Source: a virus
Reading direction: 5' to 3' (one strand)
IMG/VR virus record: IMGVR_UViG_3300050119_000344
Coordinates: 1 to 35,544 of that record
DNA: 35,544 nucleotides
Shown here: in pieces, positions 1 through 6,283 of the stretch
Layout of the letters: every line of letters starts with the position of its first letter
How positions within the stretch are numbered: the first letter of the stretch is position 1
Notes under the pieces: generated by a model
Told to the model about the DNA's origin: nothing
What the model saw: the letters and a program-made list of their open reading frames with translations, nothing else
The model's database searches: none
Made by a program: the position numbers and the translations under genes

Positions 1-68
1 TTTGCTCCCGCTGAAACCGTGGCGTTTGCTTTTCCAGCACCCTGACCTTCGGTTAAAATAAATCTCGC

Positions 69-350
69 ATGACTCGCCGCGCGTGCTTCAGCCGTTTAGC
101 CCTCGCGCTAGCCGCTTCGCTTGCGCGTTTGGCGTTGCCCGCGCCGGTGGAGCGGAAACTGCTGAAGCCGTCGCGACCGGAATGCCAGCCCGACAAGCAT
201 AAGTCCGGCCATCTCTACCTGCAACGGTTCAAGAGCGTCGACGGAACGACACGCATGGAGTGGGTAGACCTGGGACCCTGCAAGGTCACAATAACGCTGC
301 CATCGCCCTCCGCGTTTGGCGGCTTCACCCTCAAGTACCATGTTCGCTGA
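69..350 (+). CDS. Hypothetical protein, left-edge ORF
   Basis: A 93-residue open frame beginning at ATG 69, with an in-frame stop just upstream (54-56), so it is not the tail of a longer gene. The first 25 residues are Arg/Ala/Leu-rich and could pass for a crude signal sequence, but no clear Shine-Dalgarno precedes the ATG. The C-terminal half (HLYLQRFKSVDG...KYHVR) looks more protein-like. I do not recognise a family. Its last 15 codons lie inside the first copy of the 587-bp tandem duplication, so the same C-terminal peptide recurs at the end of the next ORF. It may be a real small phage gene or chance coding in GC-rich DNA. Confidence 0.35.
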   Translation: MTRRACFSRLALALAASLARLALPAPVERKLLKPSRPECQPDKHKSGHLYLQRFKSVDGTTRMEWVDLGPCKVTITLPSPSAFGGFTLKYHVR

Positions 351-1482
351 AAATAGTTTGCAGCCGAAGCGTGCGTTTGGGCCGCGAAAACCCACAGCAG
401 TATGTAGGCACATCGCACTCGATCCGCATCGAGTAACGCCTGAAGGGATGGCGTTGGCTATGCCCGGCTAAGTTCCCCGCAGTCATTCAGTAACCACACT
501 TGCGCCCAAAAGCACGTCCGGCCCCCAACATTTACCTGCGGCATCTCCTGTCCCACCGTGGCCTTACGGTCTACGACCGGCGCACGGGCGGCATCGGTTT
601 CATGACGGAAGAAACCGCACTGGCTTATATCGCGCAGGGCAAAATACAGGCGATGGGCGATAGGCGCGCGATCCGCGAGCTGCACTGGATCGGCGAAACA
701 CGCTGGGAGCCGATCATGATCCCGGAAGAAGCGGCGGGCTATAAACCATCCGATGGCCATCCGACCGAGTACTCGCATGACCGCGAGACGCGCGACAATC
801 CCAAAAACAATTGGATGCTGATCCGGCTGCCGTCCAGCACGCGAAGGCTTTTCGTTTCAGTTCCCAACGGCTGCATCGCAACGTTTTTCGATCCCTCCGC
901 GTTTGGCGGCTTCACCCTCAAGTACCATGTTCGCTGAAAATAGTTTGCAGCCGAAGCGTGCGTTTGGGCCGCGAAAACCCACAGCAGTATGTAGGCACAT
1001 CGCACTCGATCCGCATCGAGTAACGCCTGAAGGGATGGCGTTGGCTATGCCCGGCTAAGTTCCCCGCAGTCATTCAGTAACCACACTTGCGCCCAAAAGC
1101 ACGTCCGGCCCCCAACATTTACCTGCGGCATCTCCTGTCCCACCGTGGCCTTACGGTCTACGACCGGCGCACGGGCGGCATCGGTTTCATGACGGAAGAA
1201 ACCGCACTGGCTTATATCGCGCAGGGCAAAATACAGGCGATGGGCGATAGGCGCGCGATCCGCGAGCTGCACTGGATCGGCGAAACACGCTGGGAGCCGA
1301 TCATGATCCCGGAAGAAGCGGCGGGCTATAAACCATCCGATGGCCATCCGACCGAGTACTCGCATGACCGCGAGACGCGCGACAATCCCAAAAACAATTG
1401 GATGCTGATCCGGCTGCCGTCCAGCACGCGAAGGCTTTTCGTTTCAGTTCCCAACGGCTGCATCGCAACGTTTTTCGATCCC
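306..1482. repeat. Perfect 587-bp tandem duplication
   Basis: Bases 306-892 are repeated directly and without spacer at 893-1479. I found no mismatch between the copies on reading, and the same translated frames recur exactly 587 bases apart. The three bases CCC at the start of each copy also follow the second copy (1480-1482), giving a 3-base microhomology at the junction. Each copy carries the end of the left-edge ORF, about 150 bases of apparently non-coding DNA and most of a 145-147 codon ORF. The identity implies a very recent event or an assembly artefact. Confidence 0.95.
500..937 (+). CDS. Hypothetical protein, duplicated copy 1 with altered C-terminus
   Basis: A 145-residue frame opening at TTG 500, the first possible start after an in-frame TAA at 491; ATG 602 is an alternative start. 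No strong ribosome binding site is visible. The first 132 residues equal those of the downstream copy, but the tandem duplication joins them to the last 13 codons of the left-edge ORF (SAFGGFTLKYHVR), so the C-terminus is chimeric. The body is mixed alpha/beta in composition, with no signal peptide or membrane segment, and I do not recognise the family. If the duplication is real, this copy is probably the derived one. Confidence 0.45.
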   Translation: MRPKARPAPNIYLRHLLSHRGLTVYDRRTGGIGFMTEETALAYIAQGKIQAMGDRRAIRELHWIGETRWEPIMIPEEAAGYKPSDGHPTEYSHDRETRDNPKNNWMLIRLPSSTRRLFVSVPNGCIATFFDPSAFGGFTLKYHVR

Positions 1483-1530
1483 GATCCCCCTTATGTTCAC
1501 AGCAGTCATCCTGAGAAGCTACGCCGATAG
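1087..1530 (+). CDS. Hypothetical protein, duplicated copy 2 (probable intact version)
   Basis: A 147-residue frame from TTG 1087, identical to copy 1 up to residue 132 and then ending in its own tail (DPPYVHSSHPEKLRR). Its 3' end overlaps the following gene by 38 bases, a compact phage-like arrangement and a reason to regard this as the ancestral version. The sequence contains a GLTVYDRRTGGIGFMTEETA segment and a Trp-containing stretch (ELHWIGETRWEPI) that look like a folded soluble domain, but I cannot name a family. ATG 1189 is an alternative start. Confidence 0.5.
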   Translation: MRPKARPAPNIYLRHLLSHRGLTVYDRRTGGIGFMTEETALAYIAQGKIQAMGDRRAIRELHWIGETRWEPIMIPEEAAGYKPSDGHPTEYSHDRETRDNPKNNWMLIRLPSSTRRLFVSVPNGCIATFFDPDPPYVHSSHPEKLRR

Positions 1531-1894
1531 TTCGCTTGCCGCGATCTCCTTCCAGGAGACCGTGGTGGACGATACGCTGCTACCGGCCTTCGACGGCCAG
1601 GTCGCGGCGGGCGGCGTAAACGTCGAGCTGTTTGTCAGCTTCACGAAAGCCAACCTCAAAGCGATTGCGCTGCAAAGCGACCAGCCGATCACGCTCTACA
1701 CCAACGCGCCCTCGACCGGCGCGCCACAGGACACCATCGCGCTGGTTAAGGGGCAAGCGATGATCTGGACGCTTCAAACCGATGGCTCGGGCGAGTGCCC
1801 GTTCGCCGGAAACGTCACTGCCATGTATGCGACCTGCCCGGGCGCTACGCTCGCCAACGTCAAGATCCGCGGCATCTGCCACCAGCACTCATAA
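1493..1894 (+). CDS. Phage small structural-type protein, 133 aa
   Basis: A 133-residue protein from ATG 1493, overlapping the preceding ORF. After a short N-terminus it is dominated by beta-prone segments (VNVELFVSFTKANLKAIAL, ITLYTNAPSTG, QAMIWTLQTDG). This layout, with an 'I-L-Y-T-N' turn followed by 'D-T-I-A-L-x-x-G-x-x-x-x-W', resembles small beta-sandwich proteins I have seen beside virion genes in phages of GC-rich bacteria; that resemblance is from memory and not a search. No signal peptide or membrane segment. The next gene starts two bases after its TAA, so the two are probably co-translated. A virion role is inferred. Confidence 0.65.
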   Translation: MFTAVILRSYADSSLAAISFQETVVDDTLLPAFDGQVAAGGVNVELFVSFTKANLKAIALQSDQPITLYTNAPSTGAPQDTIALVKGQAMIWTLQTDGSGECPFAGNVTAMYATCPGATLANVKIRGICHQHS

Positions 1895-1895
1895 A

Positions 1896-2135
1896 ATGAA
1901 ACGTTATTTTGAGAACTTCTTGTTCTGGATCGCGCGGAGGCTTCCGCGCAGATTGGTTTACTGGTGCGTCATCCGCGTAGCGTGCGAGCGGTGCCCCGAC
2001 AATCCAGCTGAGCGCACATGCGGCGACGCGCTGGAAGCGTGGTCTGGCGTCGACACATTCAAGGGCGCGGGAGCGATGAAGTCTCGCACCGTTGTCGAAC
2101 GCTGGTTTGGCGTCCGCATCGGATTGACCAAATAA
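1896..2135 (+). CDS. Small conserved phage protein, 79 aa
   Basis: ATG 1896 follows the previous stop by one base. The 79-residue product is basic and begins with an aromatic, amphipathic helix (FENFLFWIARRLPRRLVYWCVIRV), followed by a Cys-containing segment and a short basic C-terminus. Small proteins with a 'LPRRLVYWxxIR' N-terminus are common in phages, especially of actinobacteria, often near tail and lysis genes; their function is unknown. The N-terminal helix could be membrane-peripheral. The longer frame opening at 1782 overlaps the preceding gene and is not preferred. Confidence 0.65.
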   Translation: MKRYFENFLFWIARRLPRRLVYWCVIRVACERCPDNPAERTCGDALEAWSGVDTFKGAGAMKSRTVVERWFGVRIGLTK

Positions 2136-2137
2136 TC

Positions 2138-2500
2138 ATGTGGACCTACTCGCAATCGACAGGACGGCTCTCGCGCGACGGCGTACGGTGCGGCATCGGC
2201 TATTCAGGCTTAGGCGGCGATAAAGACAATCCAGTCGATCAAACCGTCATCGGCCAGGGACCGATCCCAGCGGGCGCATGGAAAATTGGAACGCCTCACG
2301 CGGACGCACAGTTGGGACCTCACGTGATGTCACTGACCGCCGAACCCGGCACCGATACCTTCGGACGGTCGGCCTTCTTCGTCCACGGCGATTCGCTAGC
2401 GCATCCCGGCCAAGCTTCCCACGGCTGTCTGATTTTGTCGCTTCCGCTGCGGGAAGCCATTTCATCGTCCGGCGACACCTGCCTCACCGTAGTCGCTTAG
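2138..2500 (+). CDS. DUF2778-type L,D-transpeptidase-like protein (possible lysis enzyme)
   Basis: A 120-residue protein from ATG 2138, two bases after the preceding stop. Residues 83-97 carry the pattern HGDSLAHPGQASHGC, matching the catalytic His...S-x-G-C signature of DUF2778/Tlde1-like proteins, which have the L,D-transpeptidase fold and act on peptidoglycan stem peptides. H83 and C97 are the predicted active residues. The N-terminus (WTYSQSTGRLSRDG) and the 'GPIPAGAWKIG' strand-turn are also typical. It has no signal peptide, so if it is the phage lysin it would need a holin or virion delivery. No other lysozyme-like, amidase or endopeptidase gene is visible here, which makes it the best lysis candidate. 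The family call is fairly secure; the lysis role is inferred. Confidence 0.8.
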   Translation: MWTYSQSTGRLSRDGVRCGIGYSGLGGDKDNPVDQTVIGQGPIPAGAWKIGTPHADAQLGPHVMSLTAEPGTDTFGRSAFFVHGDSLAHPGQASHGCLILSLPLREAISSSGDTCLTVVA

Positions 2501-2547
2501 TATCCCCATTTTCAAAACCGGCTCAAACCCGGAAGAAAGAGCTACTC

Positions 2548-2847
2548 ATGTTTTCAGCCGGTAATCCAATGTCCAATGCCTCGATCAGCGAAGCCCATCA
2601 GTTGATGGCTTTGCTGGCCGCGCAAAAGATCGAAGGCGCGGAACTGTTCGTCTGTCCCGTCGGCGTTCCCGGTGCGAACGCGGGCGCCTTGATCCCGGAA
2701 GCGCAGTTCACAGAAAACGGCGTTCCAACGAATGCCCCGATTTATCTGATGATCACAGTCACCGGCAAGCCGGACGCCTATACGGTCGGCATGATCTGGT
2801 TCATGTTCGCCATTCAGGGCATTCCGCTCGCCAGTTGCCTGGTCTAA
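2548..2847 (+). CDS. Hypothetical phage protein, 99 aa
   Basis: Starts at ATG 2548 with a purine-rich ribosome binding site (GGAAGAAAGAG) about 6 bases upstream; the frame is open further upstream, but those codons overlap the DUF2778 gene. The product is neutral to acidic, Ala/Val/Ile-rich, and ends in two hydrophobic stretches (IYLMITVTGKPDAYTVGMIWFMFAI, GIPLASCLV). These could be buried strands or weak membrane segments. No known family. Its position between the putative lysis enzyme and the methyltransferase would fit a lysis accessory or a small virion protein, but nothing in the sequence decides this. Confidence 0.6.
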   Translation: MFSAGNPMSNASISEAHQLMALLAAQKIEGAELFVCPVGVPGANAGALIPEAQFTENGVPTNAPIYLMITVTGKPDAYTVGMIWFMFAIQGIPLASCLV

Positions 2848-2880
2848 GAAGCGGATCGAAGCGATGCAGCGGAGGGAATC

Positions 2881-3063
2881 GTGCTCGAAAATTACCCGGC
2901 GAATCCGGCGGACGACTACGATACCGACTATCCGTCGTTTGAAGACAGCCTCAATGAGTGGGAAGCGTTAGGTGCCAAACAAACCCGCCAAGAAAACGCC
3001 CGCCGTGGTCGAGCAGCAGTACTCCCTAGTACCTGTAGGCCAGATAGCCCCTCATCCGCGTAA
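2881..3063 (+). CDS. Small acidic protein overlapping the methyltransferase start
   Basis: A 60-residue frame from GTG 2881, preceded by a good ribosome binding site (GGAGGG, about 4 bases upstream). The first 32 residues are strongly acidic and Tyr-rich (NPADDYDTDYPSFEDSL) and look like a real small protein. The last 28 codons overlap the methyltransferase gene in another frame and are of low complexity. No family recognised. The overlap suggests translational coupling to the methyltransferase. It could be a leader peptide or an acidic DNA-mimic-like protein; both are speculative. Confidence 0.5.
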   Translation: MLENYPANPADDYDTDYPSFEDSLNEWEALGAKQTRQENARRGRAAVLPSTCRPDSPSSA

Positions 3064-4270
3064 CCCGCGCAAGGGCGCCGTTGAGGCCATCGACGAGAGC
3101 ATCCGCGAAAACGGCTTTTACGGGGCCGTCGTGGCGCAGAAGTCGACCTCCCTGATTCTCGCCGGCCGGCACCGCTGGGAGCGCGCACAGGGCCTGGGAA
3201 TCGCGGCTGTGCCGGTTATATGGGTGGATGTGGACGACGCGACCGCGCTCCGCATCATCGCGGCGGACAATCGAACCTCGGACATGGCTGGCTACGACGC
3301 GCAAGCGCTGGCCGAGCTGCTGGAGTCCGTGAGGACCGATACCGGCGGCTTCAGTGGCACGGGCTACGACGAGGCCGCGTTCAACGAAATTCTGGCGCTG
3401 GCGGGCGACGCGATCCTGGCGGCCTCGGGCGTGGCAGCCGTGGTCGAAGACGAGCCTCCGCAGATTGACCGCGCCGAGGAGCTGCTCGCGAAGTGGCCGG
3501 TTGAGCGCGGGCAAGTTTGGGAAATCGGCAAGCATCGGCTGATGTGCGGGGATTCGACCGATCAATCCGACGTGAATACGCTGATGCGGGGCGAACGGGC
3601 AGGCCTGATGAATACGGACCCGCCGTACGGAATCAATTACGACAGCGCCGACTTACATGAGCACGGCGTTTCCTTCGCTCGAATCAAAAACGACGAGCGC
3701 CACGACGCCGACATCCAGCAGTTTCTCGAAAAGGTTTTTACGGTAGCGCTTACCGCGTTAAATCCGGATGCCGCATGGTACCTCTGGCACGCGATGCTCA
3801 CTCAAGGATTCTTTGCTGCTGCTGCTGCTGCTGCTGCTGCGCACGTTATCCTCCATCGTCAAATCATCTGGGTGAAGCCGGTTTTGGTTTTCGGTCGAGG
3901 GCAGTATCACTGGAAACATGAGTTGTGTTTCATGGGTTGGGTCAAGGGGTTCGAGCCGCCGGACTACGGAGCCGGTCACAATGAACGCAACCAGACGACC
4001 ATCTGGGAAGTTGGACGCGTAAGCAATTCAGACCGGAAAGAATTCAGCCACTCGACTCCCAAGCCTGTCGAACTGTTTTCGATCCCGATCACGAAGCACC
4101 TTAAGCGCGGAGAACTCTGCTACGAACCGTTTGCGGGATCGGGGCCGCAGTTCGTTGCCGCCGAGCAGCTTCAGCGCCGCTGCTACGGATTGGAAATCGA
4201 GCCGAAATACTGCGCTGTAATTCTGGAGCGCATGCAAAAGCTTGGCCTCACACCAAAGCTGGCGGAGTAG
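2972..4270 (+). CDS. ParB-domain / beta-class DNA methyltransferase fusion
   Basis: A 432-residue protein from GTG 2972 (GGGAAG upstream). Residues 17-120 form a ParB/sulfiredoxin-type domain with the motif GRHRWERAQ (65-73) and a following ADN. Residues 175-432 form a DNA modification methylase: catalytic DPPY at 216-219 comes first and the SAM-binding FAGSG at 387-391 comes last, the motif order of beta-class N6-adenine or N4-cytosine methyltransferases. It should transfer methyl from S-adenosylmethionine to the exocyclic amine of A or C in phage DNA, protecting it from host restriction or marking it for packaging. No partner restriction nuclease is present, so it is probably an orphan phage enzyme. 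A run of nine alanines, eight encoded by GCT, lies at 3815-3841 between the WYLWHA and IIWVKP segments. Confidence 0.92.
   Translation: MPNKPAKKTPAVVEQQYSLVPVGQIAPHPRNPRKGAVEAIDESIRENGFYGAVVAQKSTSLILAGRHRWERAQGLGIAAVPVIWVDVDDATALRIIAADNRTSDMAGYDAQALAELLESVRTDTGGFSGTGYDEAAFNEILALAGDAILAASGVAAVVEDEPPQIDRAEELLAKWPVERGQVWEIGKHRLMCGDSTDQSDVNTLMRGERAGLMNTDPPYGINYDSADLHEHGVSFARIKNDERHDADIQQFLEKVFTVALTALNPDAAWYLWHAMLTQGFFAAAAAAAAAHVILHRQIIWVKPVLVFGRGQYHWKHELCFMGWVKGFEPPDYGAGHNERNQTTIWEVGRVSNSDRKEFSHSTPKPVELFSIPITKHLKRGELCYEPFAGSGPQFVAAEQLQRRCYGLEIEPKYCAVILERMQKLGLTPKLAE
3815..3841 (+). repeat. (GCT)8 trinucleotide tract encoding polyalanine
   Basis: Eight uninterrupted GCT codons followed by one GCG encode nine alanines in the methyltransferase domain. 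The surrounding gene uses mixed Ala codons, mostly GCG and GCC, so the pure GCT run is a true microsatellite and not only an Ala-rich helix. Slippage would add or remove alanines without breaking the frame. Confidence 0.9.
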
Positions 4271-4279
4271 GCGGATGGA

Positions 4280-4933
4280 GTGCCGATTTATGACGAACGA
4301 CAGCCGGGCGAAACCGCTAAGGCCTGGGCCGCGTTCACCTTCTACCGCGACCTCACGACCGCCGACCGCTCGATCCGCGCCGCCTGGCGAAAAGCGAACA
4401 ACCGCAAACGCGGCGACGCTCCCGGACGTTGGGAGCTATGGTCTCGCGAACATCGGTGGGTAGAACGCACAGCCGCCTACGAGCAGCATCTAGACGACCT
4501 CCGGCGAGGCCTTCGAGAAACGGGCCTGCTGAAAGTCGCCGCCCGCATGATGGAGTTTGAAACCGAAAACCAGGACCGGGCCGAGGCTCTGGTAGCAACT
4601 TTAGGCGACGTGATCCAAAAACAGGCCGCGCTTCCATCGACGGACATCGAAAAGATCGAAGACAAAGAAGTAAACGCCGAGCAGGGAGCGATTACCGTTA
4701 CGAGCGTAAAGACGCGCGTAAAAGGCATCCGGATCGCGGGCTTCGCGCGCGCCACCGACAGCTACCGCAAGGCCATGGTGACCGCCGTCAATCCACGCAG
4801 GATACCGGACGAAATTGCGGGCGCAAAGCAGGGGCTGGCGCCGAAAGCTCCGCTACCGGAATTCATGCGGCGCTCGATTGAACTGGCCAATGCCGAGAAG
4901 CAACAAAAGAAACTCGCCGATGCGAAGACATAG
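4280..4933 (+). CDS. Putative small terminase subunit
   Basis: A 217-residue protein from GTG 4280, beginning 10 bases after the methyltransferase stop with purine-rich sequence (GGCGGATGGA) just upstream. The N-terminal 70 residues contain 'FYRDLTTADRSIRAAWRKANN' followed by 'WELWSREHRWVERTAAYEQHLDD'. This pattern (a Y-R-D...R-S helix, then W-S-x-x-x-x-W-V-x-R-x-x-A-Y-x-x-H-L) is typical of DNA-binding helix-turn-helix small terminase-like proteins that sit upstream of large terminases. The rest is helical and charged with a basic, Lys-rich tail, consistent with an oligomeric DNA-recognition subunit. The large terminase is not immediately next but follows two genes later. Function is by pattern and context. 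Confidence 0.7.
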   Translation: MPIYDERQPGETAKAWAAFTFYRDLTTADRSIRAAWRKANNRKRGDAPGRWELWSREHRWVERTAAYEQHLDDLRRGLRETGLLKVAARMMEFETENQDRAEALVATLGDVIQKQAALPSTDIEKIEDKEVNAEQGAITVTSVKTRVKGIRIAGFARATDSYRKAMVTAVNPRRIPDEIAGAKQGLAPKAPLPEFMRRSIELANAEKQQKKLADAKT

Positions 4934-5726
4934 ACCGATCAGAATTCTGGCGCTGGCCGCGATCCTCTCCGGAGTGGTCACGGCGCAGCAGGCACAGCAG
5001 CAGAAGCCGACGCTTGAAAGCGTGGATAAGACCGTGAAGCAGGCCGCGGCGCAGCAGGCCACGGCCGCCACGCAGGCTAAGACGGACGGCGCGCAGCAGT
5101 CCGCCGCCATGAACAAGGTCCTCTTGCAGCAGGCGCAGTCGGAAATTACGGCGCTCAAGGTCAGCGCGGACGCCAAGGACAACGCGGCGCTGGCGCAGTA
5201 CAAGCAGGACCAGCGTATGCTGGCCATCGAACTGGCGCTTACCCAGGCCAAACGCCAAAAAGAGCAGGACGCCGCCGAAGCCAAGCGAAGCCGCGACGAT
5301 CTCATGAATCGCGCCGGTGAACTGACGATCGGTCTGCTGCTGACCTTGGTCGCATGGGTGGCAAAAGAGCTGTACGGACTTTTCCTCGACGGGCGACGGC
5401 ATCGGGCCGAACAGCAGGGGCGCGAGCTGGCTGCCGAGGCGGCGAAGAGCCAGGCAGCGAAACTCGATCAAATCCACACGTTGGTCAACGGAAGCGTGAC
5501 AGTCGCGCTGGAAAACGAGCTGGACGCCCGAAGAGCGAATCTCGTGTCGCTTCAGGAAATCCTCCATCTGCGGATTGCATCGGGCGGCCCTCCCAACCCC
5601 GAGGCCGTCCACGTGATCGAAGCGCAGCGGACCAAAATCGCTGTGCTGGAGACGCAGTTGAATGAACGGCTGGCGTCCACACACAGCGCCAACGCACAGT
5701 TAGACCGAACCCAAAAGGACTCTTGA
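4920..5726 (+). CDS. Coiled-coil membrane protein with signal peptide
   Basis: Starts at ATG 4920, overlapping the previous gene by 14 bases; the upstream extension of the frame is ignored because it is a shadow of the small-terminase gene. The 268-residue product has a basic N-region and hydrophobic core ending VTA-QQ (signal peptide, residues 1-22), a Gln/Ala-rich coiled-coil region (23-130), a transmembrane helix (133-154, GELTIGLLLTLVAWVAKELYGL), then a second helical region. Residues 184-201 (QIHTLVNGSVTVALENEL) match a motif I have seen in small phage membrane proteins near lysis genes. A holin-associated or spanin-like envelope role is possible. The next gene begins inside its stop codon, suggesting coupled translation. 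Confidence 0.7.
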   Translation: MRRHRPIRILALAAILSGVVTAQQAQQQKPTLESVDKTVKQAAAQQATAATQAKTDGAQQSAAMNKVLLQQAQSEITALKVSADAKDNAALAQYKQDQRMLAIELALTQAKRQKEQDAAEAKRSRDDLMNRAGELTIGLLLTLVAWVAKELYGLFLDGRRHRAEQQGRELAAEAAKSQAAKLDQIHTLVNGSVTVALENELDARRANLVSLQEILHLRIASGGPPNPEAVHVIEAQRTKIAVLETQLNERLASTHSANAQLDRTQKDS

Positions 5727-6283
5727 AAACACCCATGTTCAATCCAACCGCAAAGTATTCCGCAATGGTCGGCATCGCCGTCATCGCCCTGCTCTTTCAA
5801 ACCGCGTGCAGCCAGAGCCAGATCACGCTTACCCTCGGCCTGGTAGACACGGCGGTCGAAACCGTGCTCAACGCAGCCGCTCCGCAAGACGCAGCGCTGG
5901 TCAATCCTTACCTAACCGGCGTAACCGACGCCGTATCGTATGCGACCACCGAGTGGGCCACCGCGGATTCGGCTGCACTGAAGTTCACGAAGATCGCGGC
6001 TCAATTCGCCTTGATCGCTCAACCGGATCTACCGCCCGGAACGCCGGCAACGGTCATCGCCGACGCAGGGCTTGTGACGAAGGCTGTCGAGACCTTTCTA
6101 GCGTCGATCGAGACCACCACCGCCGCCATTACCGCGACGCCCGCCGGAGCGCAGGCCTTCTTCGCACCCGCGGCGAGCGCTAAAGCTCCCAAGCTTTCGC
6201 GTGGCGACAAACAGGCCATCCCAAAGATAGTGGCCAAGAACGCACTGCTCAAGGCGCGGCTGAAAGCGAGCCGGGGCAAGTGA
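5723..6283 (+). CDS. Putative lipoprotein, 186 aa
   Basis: The preferred start is TTG 5723, because AAAAGGA lies about 4 bases upstream; ATG 5735 is the alternative. The start overlaps the preceding TGA. Residues 14-28 form a hydrophobic stretch ending Q-T-A-C29, a passable though non-consensus lipobox (Gln at -3). The mature part is Ala/Thr-rich and helical (DTAVETVLNAAAPQDAALVNPYLTGV), with a basic tail rich in Lys and Arg. Together with the coiled-coil membrane protein before it, this could be an inner/outer-membrane pair, but no spanin family signature is visible. It ends in GTGA, where the large-terminase start appears to overlap its stop. Confidence 0.65.
   Translation: MKTPMFNPTAKYSAMVGIAVIALLFQTACSQSQITLTLGLVDTAVETVLNAAAPQDAALVNPYLTGVTDAVSYATTEWATADSAALKFTKIAAQFALIAQPDLPPGTPATVIADAGLVTKAVETFLASIETTTAAITATPAGAQAFFAPAASAKAPKLSRGDKQAIPKIVAKNALLKARLKASRGK

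Noticed and set aside
1-68. Promoter upstream of the left-edge ORF
   Set aside because: The AT-rich TTAAAATAAAT segment has no convincing -35 partner, and the ORF itself is uncertain.
306-1482. Insertion sequence or phage terminal redundancy
   Set aside because: Copies abut directly, with no terminal inverted repeats, transposase or genome end nearby; a simple tandem duplication explains it.
3815-3841. Phase-variation switch of the methyltransferase
   Set aside because: A trinucleotide tract cannot shift the frame; on-off switching is not expected, only changes in alanine number.
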